A stretch of 5,842 bases of DNA from an uncultured Eubacteriales bacterium (GTDB lineage Bacteria; Bacillota; Clostridia; UBA1381; UBA9506). The stretch is from NCBI GenBank assembly GCA_900545185.1, contig UQYH01000130.1, forward strand, positions 1 to 5,842. Direction: 5' to 3'. Below are positions 1 to 4,554 of this stretch, one piece after another (the stretch's first letter is position 1; the number at the start of each line of letters is the position of its first letter). The position numbers and the translations under genes are program-made. The notes beneath the pieces are model-generated. The model had not been told where the DNA came from, did no database searches, and saw only the letters and a list, made by a program, of their open reading frames with translations.

Positions 1-167
1 ATATCAAAGGCCTGCATGGCGCTGATGTATTCCATATACTGCGCCGTTATTTTCTCGATCGGTATATCATAAATACTCACCTTATTTTTTTTAAGCAAAT
101 GCAGTAGCAGCTCAAGCGGCCCTTCAAAAACCTCTAAATGAAAGGACAATGCTTCCATCTCCATCAT
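1..167 (-). CDS. scpA: ScpA, segregation and condensation protein A (N-terminal part)
   Basis: ScpA is the kleisin subunit that, with ScpB, bridges SMC dimers in the bacterial condensin complex and is needed for chromosome condensation and segregation. About 55 residues are visible before the left edge cuts the gene. They carry the family's N-terminal signature: FEGPLELLLHLL at residues 14-25, then KNKVSIYDIPIEKIT and QYMEYI, the helical segment that contacts the SMC neck. The first ATG (167-165) overlaps the stop of the upstream protease gene as ATGA, with a GGGTGG-like ribosome site just before it. In-frame ATGs at 164 and 158 are possible alternatives. The overlap implies translational coupling; the same protease-scpA order is common in Clostridia. 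The family call is firm; the exact start is less so. Confidence 0.93.
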   Translation of the reverse strand, partial: MMEMEALSFHLEVFEGPLELLLHLLKKNKVSIYDIPIEKITAQYMEYISAMQAFD

Positions 168-820
168 ATACCACCCACTAAAAACAGCATGCCGCGCAAT
201 ATCCAGTTTCCGACCGTGCCGATAATCGGGTCAAGCACACCCAAGCCAAGTGCAATGATTAAAACAATCCAGCCCAAATGCTCATAACGCATAATGTCCA
301 TATACAGTCTCGGCGGCAGCAAGGGCAAAAAAACCTTAGAGCCGTCAAGAGGCGGAATGGGAATAAGGTTAAACACGCCCAAGCCGATATTTAAAAGTGC
401 AAACGTGCTCAAAAATGTCGCAATCCATTCGGCTGCAAAAAACGAACTGTTCATAAACGGTGCCAGCGTTAACAGCTTAAAAACCGCCAAGCTCAAAAAC
501 GCCAGAATAAAGTTAGAAAGCGGACCGGCCAGCGCCGTTAAAGCCATATCCCGTTTGGGCTTTTTAAAATACGCAGGGTTAATCATAACCGGCTTTGCCC
601 AGCCGAAACCAAACACCAAAAGGCACAGCGCACCCACAGGGTCTAAGTGTCGCAGAGGGTTAAGCGATAACCGACCCATGGATTTTGCCGTTTTATCACC
701 CAAAAAGTAAGCCGCATATCCGTGCGACATTTCGTGAACGGAAATTGCAAGCAAAACCGCTATGGCACGAATCAACAGTTCTGCAAGATTAAACCTGCCC
801 AGTCTGAACAAAAATACCAC
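164..820 (-). CDS. Site-2 protease family (M50) membrane metalloprotease
   Basis: This is an intramembrane zinc metalloprotease of the short M50 group (YwhC-like), which cuts substrates within the membrane; the substrate is unknown. Zinc ligands are visible in HEMSH (residues 29-33) inside the first hydrophobic segment, and the third ligand Asp in NLIPIPPLDG (151-160). Other family blocks are GRLSLNPLRHLDPVG (49-63), GFGWAKPV (71-78) and TALAGPLSN (95-103). There are roughly five to six hydrophobic segments and no PDZ domain, as expected for about 218 residues. The start is uncertain. The GTG at 820 lies only two bases after an AGGA (826-823), too close for a good ribosome site. An in-frame TTG at 811 would have 11-base spacing and begin Met-Phe-Arg-Leu. 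The gene overlaps scpA by four bases and is the first gene after the promoter at 980-1008. Confidence 0.92.
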   Translation of the reverse strand: MVFLFRLGRFNLAELLIRAIAVLLAISVHEMSHGYAAYFLGDKTAKSMGRLSLNPLRHLDPVGALCLLVFGFGWAKPVMINPAYFKKPKRDMALTALAGPLSNFILAFLSLAVFKLLTLAPFMNSSFFAAEWIATFLSTFALLNIGLGVFNLIPIPPLDGSKVFLPLLPPRLYMDIMRYEHLGWIVLIIALGLGVLDPIIGTVGNWILRGMLFLVGGI

Positions 821-842
821 ATCCTATAAGGTAATTCAATAA

Positions 843-948
843 GAGGCCAAAAGCCCCGTCATGCGACGTTTCCGATGGTGGATTATATCTCCACCGGAAA
901 AATTAAGCAAAGCCTGCCGCCGCAAGCCGACGGAGGACGTCTTAATTT
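843..948 (-). promoter_or_regulatory. Structured 5' leader of the site-2 protease-scpA transcript
   Basis: On the minus strand the transcript can fold into four helices with almost no linkers. Helix 1 pairs AAATTAAG (948-941) with CTTAATTT (907-900). Inside it, CCT-CCGTCG (936-928) pairs with CGGCGG-C-AGG (922-913) around a GCTTG loop. Helix 2 pairs TTTCC-GGTGGA (900-890) with TCCACC-ATC-GGAAA (882-869). Helix 3 is CGTC/GACG with a GCAT loop (868-857). Helix 4 is GGGGC/GCCTC (857-843). It begins about 25 nt after the predicted transcript start and ends about 20 nt before the protease start. No U-run follows, so it is not a simple terminator. I could not match it to a riboswitch or protein-leader class I know. 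Pairings are direct observations; a regulatory role is inferred. Confidence 0.45.
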
Positions 949-979
949 ATAATATGCGAAACACATGAAACTATTTTAT

Positions 980-1008
980 ATTATACAAAATATTGTGCCT
1001 TCTGTAAA
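980..1008 (-). promoter_or_regulatory. Sigma-A-type promoter for the protease-scpA operon
   Basis: TTTACA (1008-1003), a 17-base spacer, then a perfect TATAAT (985-980) on the minus strand. The -35 differs from TTGACA at one position. Transcription would start near 973, giving a leader of about 150 nt before the protease gene. It lies just beyond the terminator of the SASP gene, so the operon appears to be an independent vegetative unit. Confidence 0.7.
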
Positions 1009-1050
1009 GACCTTACAAAAAAAATTAACATTTTACTGCAAAGATTACAT

Positions 1051-1093
1051 AAAAACAGGTGCTGTCAGCTTCTCAGATCAAGCTGACAGCACC
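1051..1093 (-). terminator. Intrinsic terminator of the SASP gene
   Basis: A perfect 14-bp inverted repeat, GGTGCTGTCAGCTT with AAGCTGACAGCACC, encloses an 8-base loop (1072-1079). On the minus strand the stem is followed by TGTTTTT (1057-1051), giving a standard terminator. On the plus strand no T-run follows, so its direction is clear. It lies about 125 bases past the SASP stop, leaving an unusually long 3' untranslated stretch in which I see no gene. Confidence 0.85.
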
Positions 1094-1218
1094 CTCTGCC
1101 CTACATTGTCACTGATTCTTGATTTCGCAATTGCAAAATGTAATCAGCGCGAAAGACAGTTTTTTACAGAGTGATTCGGCACATACATGTTGATAACCCT
1201 GTGCCATCGGATGCGCGG

Positions 1219-1392
1219 TTATGATTTTTGAACTGACCGTTCGGCCATTTCAATTGCTTTTGTCACCATGCTGCCGCAATTACGGGCGCTGACTTCACCC
1301 CAGCCGCCGTTTTGCTTTACCGATTCATAAACGCCCAATTCTTTTGCGATTTCCTCTTTTAAACGGCTGGACATAACGGAACGCTTGCTCAT
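1219..1392 (-). CDS. sspF: Alpha/beta-type small acid-soluble spore protein (SspF-like)
   Basis: This 57-residue forespore protein coats and protects spore DNA and is broken down during germination. The sequence follows the SspF pattern: basic N-terminus (MSKRSVMS), LKEEIAKELGVYE (11-23), GGWGEVSARNCG (29-40), then SMVTKAIEMAE (41-51), the helix expected to contact DNA. The germination protease GPR normally cuts Glu-Ile in KxEIA; here that bond is Glu14-Ile15. A Cys sits at position 39 in the second conserved block. The start is the ATG at 1392, because AGGAG at 1405-1401 is spaced eight bases from it; an upstream in-frame GTG (1401) lies inside that ribosome site and is rejected. A sigma-G-like promoter precedes it and a terminator follows, so it is probably transcribed alone. 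The SspF assignment rests on recalled similarity. Confidence 0.92.
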   Translation of the reverse strand: MSKRSVMSSRLKEEIAKELGVYESVKQNGGWGEVSARNCGSMVTKAIEMAERSVQKS

Positions 1393-1400
1393 TTTTAACA

Positions 1401-1405
1401 CTCCT
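1401..1405 (-). promoter_or_regulatory. Ribosome binding site that fixes the SASP start
   Basis: AGGAG on the minus strand, eight bases before the ATG at 1392. It overlaps an in-frame GTG (1401-1399), ruling out the three-residue longer form of the protein. Confidence 0.8.
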
Positions 1406-1456
1406 ATATCCGACCTACCATAAAACTGACAGTGGAAGCGTGACTGAAAAAAACTT

Positions 1457-1486
1457 CAGCATGCCTGCAAACAAACAAATTATGCA
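1457..1486 (-). promoter_or_regulatory. Sigma-G-like promoter for the SASP gene
   Basis: TGCATA (1486-1481), a 17-base spacer, then CATGCTG (1463-1457) on the minus strand. The sigma-G consensus is about TGMATA, 17-18 bases, CATWMTA; the -35 fits fully and the -10 matches in most positions. Forespore sigma-G control is the known rule for alpha/beta SASP genes. The assignment is by pattern only. Confidence 0.5.
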
Positions 1487-1573
1487 GCTTATCGGCCGGA
1501 TTGTTTTGTAGCTTTCGGCTACACTCATAGTATGGCCGCACGAGAGGCAAATACACTGGAAATTTTTGATTTT

Positions 1574-2929
1574 TTAAACCGTCAATACGCCGTTTTCGGA
1601 CTCTATAAGCATTAAAATCTTTTCCTCCTGCCCCGTTTCGGCATTTATATAAATTAAAAAATTGTGGTTTTTATACGTCCCCTTACATTCGTATGTCAAA
1701 ACCTCCCGCTTGCTGTCTAAGGGAATCAGCGCCGGACGGACGGAATCGATGGATAGATGCTTGCTGATGCGTCCTCTTGCTGCCTGTGCATCAAGCCGCG
1801 CTTCGGGCAGTTCCCGATTGGTATGGCTCATCAGATAGCCTTTTGCCTCAAAGCCGACAATCTCACCGTTATCCAAAGCCACCTTAACTTTAATTAAATC
1901 CGAATATAAAACAACACGGTTTTGCGTTGCCGCAAAATTAATGGTGGCCGTGCCGCCGGATACATCATAGTAACTGGAGGTCATTTGCATAAAACCGTTG
2001 TTTTTTAAAAAATTTTCGGCCTTGGCGGTCGCCTGCTTCATTGTTAAGGTTTCTGCCTTTACATCGCGGTTGTCCAGCATATACAGAACATATCCGCCTT
2101 TTTTTGTAACACTGATGCTGACCTGCCGTTCTCCCGTTTTGCCGCTTGTGTAGTTATACGTTGCAATTGTACCGTTGCCTTCGCCGGTATATCGCAATCC
2201 GTCGGCACGATCATCATTTAAAAAGCGCTTGGCGCAGCTAAGTGCGTCATTTTGACTGATTTCCGCTTCATTTTTCAAAAATGCAGGTTCCATTGTTTCG
2301 ATATGCTCCGAAAATGGGCCGTCATAAATCAGCGACGGATAATCCTGCAACGAATTTTCCAAGTCCTCCATGCCGCTTGCAAAATCGCTTTCTCCGGCCG
2401 CATAAGCCGTTAGTCCGGCTGCCTTGGTAAAGCTTAAATTTTGTTCATTCAGCTGATTTTCCAGCTCATTTAAATGTTCACTGACGCTTTCGGCATAATC
2501 CGAAAGCCGGCTAAGGGTTTGATATTCCTCTGCCGATATTTCACTGTTATCTATCACCTTGGCCGAAAGATAGGCCGTGTAATCGCCCACTTGCGATAAA
2601 AACTTAGAGGTACCCGACAAGTCAAGCTCCGAAACGGGCAGCTGCGCAAGATTTGCCTTGGCCGCCGCCGTTTGCATAAAAATCTCCGATGATATGGTGC
2701 TCATTTGCCGCGCGCCCGTTGCCAGCATGGATTTTTTCAGCAGCACATCCACATCACGCACATAATCCGTCAGCTCGTGAAAAGAGTGTGCGTACTGGTT
2801 TTCAACCGCTACCGCCAGCCGTTCGGCACGGTTAAACTGATATATGCCGGCTGTACCGAGAAGCACTGCCGTCAAAACAGCAATAACGGTACCCCATTTG
2901 TAACCAAATCTTTTTTCATTTGCTTCCAT
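1574..2929 (-). CDS. ypeB: Germination protein YpeB
   Basis: YpeB is a spore inner-membrane protein needed to localise and stabilise the cortex-lytic enzyme SleB; the two proteins depend on each other in dormant spores. The 451 residues match the usual family length. A charged N-terminus is followed by one membrane segment (about 12-31), then an N-terminal YpeB domain with ENQYAHSFHELTDYV (43-57), QLPVSELDLSGTSKFLSQVGDY (96-117) and DYPSLIYDGPFSEH (196-209). The C-terminal half holds repeated PepSY-type modules, including KKGGYVLYMLDNRDV (276-290), KVALDNGEIVGFEAKGYLMSH (349-369) and the closing FLIYINAETGQEEKI (424-438). The start is supported by AAGGAGGA at 2948-2941. It lies 17 bases downstream of sleB in the same operon. 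No convincing terminator follows; two weak overlapping hairpins at 1507-1537 lack a U-run. Confidence 0.96.
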   Translation of the reverse strand: MEANEKRFGYKWGTVIAVLTAVLLGTAGIYQFNRAERLAVAVENQYAHSFHELTDYVRDVDVLLKKSMLATGARQMSTISSEIFMQTAAAKANLAQLPVSELDLSGTSKFLSQVGDYTAYLSAKVIDNSEISAEEYQTLSRLSDYAESVSEHLNELENQLNEQNLSFTKAAGLTAYAAGESDFASGMEDLENSLQDYPSLIYDGPFSEHIETMEPAFLKNEAEISQNDALSCAKRFLNDDRADGLRYTGEGNGTIATYNYTSGKTGERQVSISVTKKGGYVLYMLDNRDVKAETLTMKQATAKAENFLKNNGFMQMTSSYYDVSGGTATINFAATQNRVVLYSDLIKVKVALDNGEIVGFEAKGYLMSHTNRELPEARLDAQAARGRISKHLSIDSVRPALIPLDSKREVLTYECKGTYKNHNFLIYINAETGQEEKILMLIESENGVLTV

Positions 2930-2940
2930 ACAGTCTGTTA

Positions 2941-2948
2941 TCCTCCTT
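2941..2948 (-). promoter_or_regulatory. ypeB ribosome binding site overlapping the sleB stop
   Basis: AAGGAGGA on the minus strand overlaps the sleB TAA (2949-2947) and sits 11 bases before the ypeB ATG. This near-perfect site within the end of the upstream gene suggests coupled, roughly matched synthesis of the two partner proteins. Confidence 0.75.
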
Positions 2949-3432
2949 ATTTTGCAAAACGATGATTCCCGATAACCTTCACAACCTCACGGGAATAGAT
3001 CCATTGGTTGGTTGTTTTGCGCGGATTATAATAATACACGGCGCCGCCCGTCGGATCCCAGCCGTTCATGGCGTCCCGACAGGCTTTGTATACCGTGCTT
3101 GCGGTGCTGATGGGTACGTTGATCTGTCCATCCACGGTTGCGGTAAATGCACGCGGCTGATAAATAACCCCGGCAATGGTGTTGGGAAAAGAGGGATGCT
3201 TGACGCGATTTAAAATAACGGCCGCCACGGCAACCTGCCCTTCGTAGGGTTCGCCACGCGCTTCACCGTTGACGCAGCGCGCCAAAAGCTGTACATCGCT
3301 GACAGAGCTGCCTGCCGCATAGCTTTTCGGCGGAATCATTCCTCTGCCAAAACCGATCACGGTCACTGCAATCAGCAAGATTGCGGAAAGCGTTAAAATC
3401 CATATACTTTTTGAATTGCATCGTCTGTTCAT
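2947..3432 (-). CDS. sleB: Spore cortex-lytic enzyme SleB (catalytic domain only)
   Basis: SleB is a lytic transglycosylase that degrades muramic-lactam cortex peptidoglycan during germination. Residues 10-28 are a hydrophobic signal/anchor, with a plausible signal-peptidase site at SYA-A (37-40). The Hydrolase_2 (SleB/CwlJ) domain fills 46-161: LLARCVNGEARGEPYEGQ (49-66, presumed catalytic Glu57), VAAVILNRVKHPSFP (69-83), AVYYYNP (131-137) and the C-terminal IGNHRFAK. Bacillus SleB has an N-terminal peptidoglycan-binding domain between signal and catalytic domain; this 161-residue protein lacks it. The export signal and the adjacent ypeB argue for SleB rather than CwlJ, which is shorter, not exported and usually not linked to ypeB. 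GGAGG (3442-3438) five bases before the ATG supports the start. Confidence 0.94.
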   Translation of the reverse strand: MNRRCNSKSIWILTLSAILLIAVTVIGFGRGMIPPKSYAAGSSVSDVQLLARCVNGEARGEPYEGQVAVAAVILNRVKHPSFPNTIAGVIYQPRAFTATVDGQINVPISTASTVYKACRDAMNGWDPTGGAVYYYNPRKTTNQWIYSREVVKVIGNHRFAK

Positions 3433-3462
3433 ATAAGCCTCCGATATTTTTGTTCTTGCCGG

Positions 3463-3492
3463 TATTATTTGCCGCAGACAGAAAAATATACA
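3463..3492 (-). promoter_or_regulatory. Sigma-G-like promoter for sleB-ypeB
   Basis: TGTATA (3492-3487), a 17-base spacer, then AATAATA (3469-3463) on the minus strand, close to TGMATA / CATAMTA. It lies about 30 bases before the sleB start. Sigma-G control of sleB-ypeB is established in Bacillus; here it is inferred from the pattern and context. Confidence 0.5.
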
Positions 3493-3512
3493 TATCGGTA
3501 CATAATTTAGTT

Positions 3513-3540
3513 AAATTGTACAAAACAAATTGTTCAAAAC
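3513..3540 (+). repeat. Tandem 14-bp direct repeat between sleB and spoVS
   Basis: AAATTGTACAAAAC (3513-3526) is followed at once by AAATTGTTCAAAAC (3527-3540), differing at one base. Each unit contains an approximate dyad (TTGTACAA, TTGTTCAA). The repeat lies between the two divergent promoters, upstream of both, where a regulator could bind. The function is unknown. Confidence 0.6.
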
Positions 3541-3561
3541 ATAGAAAACAGAATTTTCAAA

Positions 3562-3586
3562 AGGAAACCGTCGCTTTTTGTCGAAT
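3562..3586 (+). promoter_or_regulatory. Sigma-H-like promoter for spoVS
   Basis: AGGAAAC (3562-3568), 13 bases, then CGAAT (3582-3586) fits the sigma-H pattern (RWAGGAXXT, about 14, HGAAT). The predicted start near 3594 leaves about 43 nt before the spoVS ATG. B. subtilis spoVS is sigma-H dependent, which supports the reading. Confidence 0.55.
3579..3585 (+). promoter_or_regulatory. Candidate Spo0A box
   Basis: TGTCGAA is the core of the Spo0A binding box; the wider match TTTGTCGAAT (3577-3586) differs from TTTGTCGAAA at one base. It overlaps the sigma-H -10, and lies near the -35 region of a weak alternative -10 (TATAAG, 3595-3600). Whether it represses or activates cannot be told from sequence. 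Confidence 0.4.
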
Positions 3587-3636
3587 AAGTTTAGTATAAG
3601 ATTCTAAAAAATATAAAAAGAAAAGAGTGAAACATT

Positions 3637-3897
3637 ATGGAAGCATTGAAAGTATCATCGAAGTCTAACCCCCATTCTGTCGCTGGCGCGCTGGCCGGTG
3701 TTATACGTGATTACGGAACGGCCGAAATTCAGTCTGTCGGTGCCGGCGCATTAAACCAAGCCATTAAAGCAGTTGCTGTTGCACGCGGTTTTTTGGCGCC
3801 CTCCGGAATTGACTTAATTTGTATTCCCTCTTTTTCCGAGGTAGAAATTAACGGCGAAACCCGAACGGCCATTCGTCTTTGGATTGAAACAAGATAA
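3637..3897 (+). CDS. spoVS: Stage V sporulation protein S (SpoVS)
   Basis: SpoVS is a small Alba-like regulatory protein. In Bacillus its loss blocks spore coat assembly and heat resistance, and affects septation and cell-separation programmes; the molecular mechanism is not settled. At 86 residues it is the same length as the Bacillus protein and nearly collinear with it: MEALKVSSKS, SVAGALAGVIRDYG (14-27), AEIQSVGAGALNQAIKAVAV (29-48), ARGFLAPSGIDLICIPSF (49-66) and a C-terminal TAIRLWIETR. Such strong conservation makes the call secure. Upstream is a purine-rich but weak ribosome site (GAGTGA, 3625-3630), six bases before the ATG. It is the only plus-strand gene here, divergent from sleB and transcribed alone, with a terminator hairpin 40 bases after its stop. 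Confidence 0.97.
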   Translation: MEALKVSSKSNPHSVAGALAGVIRDYGTAEIQSVGAGALNQAIKAVAVARGFLAPSGIDLICIPSFSEVEINGETRTAIRLWIETR

Positions 3898-3920
3898 TGA
3901 TACATATGCATAATATACGG

Positions 3921-4010
3921 GGCTGTTTAAAAAGTCTCACAAAAATCGAGGGTGAAAAGTCCTCGATTTTTGTGTATAGAAAAAAGGCTGAAACCGTAGC
4001 GGAAACAGCC
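3921..4010. repeat. Hairpin-rich 90-bp element bounded by an 8-bp inverted repeat
   Basis: GGCTGTTT (3921-3928) and AAACAGCC (4003-4010) form an inverted repeat around two hairpins: a 14-bp stem (3938-3974) and one built on GGCTG/CAGCC (3982-4014). CAGCC at 4006-4010 can pair with GGCTG at either 3921 or 3986, so the two folds compete. It resembles a miniature transposon or insertion-sequence end, but I see no clear target-site duplication. It may simply be two back-to-back terminators. Confidence 0.35.
3938..3974 (+). terminator. spoVS terminator hairpin
   Basis: CACAAAAATCGAGG (3938-3951) pairs perfectly with CCTCGATTTTTGTG (3961-3974) around a 9-base loop. On the plus strand the GC-rich top of the stem is followed by ATTTTTGTG, the T-run forming part of the stem. 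The A-rich left arm would give a similar run on the other strand, so it may act both ways. Confidence 0.7.
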
Positions 4011-4014
4011 TTTT
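3980..4014 (-). terminator. Terminator facing the flippase-side transcript
   Basis: AAAAGGCTG (4014-4006 read on the minus strand) pairs with CAGCCTTTT (3990-3982), with an inner CCG/CGG helix above an AAA/TTT internal loop. It is followed on the minus strand by a run of six T (3985-3980). It would end transcription coming from the right-hand genes. On the plus strand four T follow, so it could back up the spoVS terminator. Confidence 0.65.
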
Positions 4015-4058
4015 GCGGAATAATATATTGAATGAAAACAATAATTAGTTCATACTTT

Positions 4059-4295
4059 TTACAAAACATTTGAAAGAGAAATATGATATATATCAAATCC
4101 ATCGTTTTCCTTAGAAGCGATAAATTCTGCTTGTGTTGCAGATTTCTCATCTGTGACAGTATTAAAAATTCTGCTGCTGCAACGCAAACAGATACTTTGT
4201 TGCCGGCAAGCTTCCGCATAAACATTTGAAATAACAATATCACTGATGTACGTTTTTTGCTCAAAAACAATTGCAGATATGCAATAGGCTTTTCC
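4059..4295 (-). pseudogene. Possible gene remnant, product not recognised
   Basis: One minus-strand frame is open for 78 codons between a TGA (4298-4296) and a TAA (4061-4059), with no ATG or GTG start. Its translation is balanced and protein-like (for example TYISDIVISNVYAEACRQQS and TDEKSATQAEFIASKENDGF), unlike the other frames. It holds a CxxC (ICLRC). A short ATG frame at 4309 (MCMVRKSL) could join it through one frameshift. It lies directly after the flippase remnant, in the same direction, and before a terminator. It may be the 3' end of another surface-polysaccharide gene that lost its start. Low certainty; it may be chance. Confidence 0.25.
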
Positions 4296-4311
4296 TCACC
4301 ATACACATCTT

Positions 4312-4554
4312 TTATGTATATGACTTGTTCTTCCGTATTCTTTTGAAAAACTCACGCGTATGGGCATACAACGCTTTAAACTCATAGTTACTGCGAAACA
4401 CGGCTATTAAAACAATGTTGGGGATAACGGCGCACAATAAAGCATGTAAGCAAAATGCAACCCATTGATTGGAAAAACGGATCATACTGCATATTGCATA
4501 CACTAAAACACAGTTTACAGCCACGGTTAACAAGTAAAACAGTTTCATTTTTAT
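4312..4554 (-). pseudogene. C-terminal part of the flippase, beyond the in-frame stop
   Basis: This frame continues in register from the flippase after its TAG (4557-4555): 80 codons from ATA at 4554 to TAA (4314-4312). An ATG at 4548 gives a 78-residue peptide but has no ribosome site before it. The translation holds two hydrophobic segments (KLFYLLTVAVNCVLVYAICS and CLHALLCAVIPNIVLIAVF) and ends with FRSNYEFKALYAHTREFF. This is the pattern at the C-terminus of Wzx-type flippases (last helices, PNI motif, then a charged EFK tail). I read it as the detached end of the same gene, not a separate gene. Confidence 0.7.

Noticed and set aside
294..710. Plus-strand open frame of 138 codons
   Set aside because: It lies antisense inside the M50 protease gene, whose zinc motifs are clear; no ribosome site and no recognisable protein.
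965..1174. Plus-strand open frame of 69 codons
   Set aside because: It runs through the SASP terminator hairpin and the minus-strand sigma-A promoter, has no ribosome site, and its translation looks like nothing known.
1187..1195. DnaA-box-like TGTTGATAA
   Set aside because: Single site with a mismatch at a conserved position (TTATCAACA against TTATNCACA) and no cluster or AT-rich unwinding region; expected by chance.
1507..1537. Two overlapping hairpins after ypeB (TGTAGC/GCTACA and GGCCATACT/AGTGTAGCC)
   Set aside because: Short, mutually exclusive and without a U-run on either strand, so not supported as a terminator; recorded because ypeB otherwise lacks one.
2920..3213. Plus-strand open frame opposite sleB
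   Set aside because: Antisense shadow of a secure sleB gene, with no ribosome site or family features.
3848..4306. Minus-strand open frame of 152 codons starting at GTG
   Set aside because: It reads through both terminator hairpins and into antisense spoVS. Its translation is rich in Leu, Phe, Ile and Lys, as expected of an out-of-frame reading, and another frame at 4059-4295 looks more protein-like.
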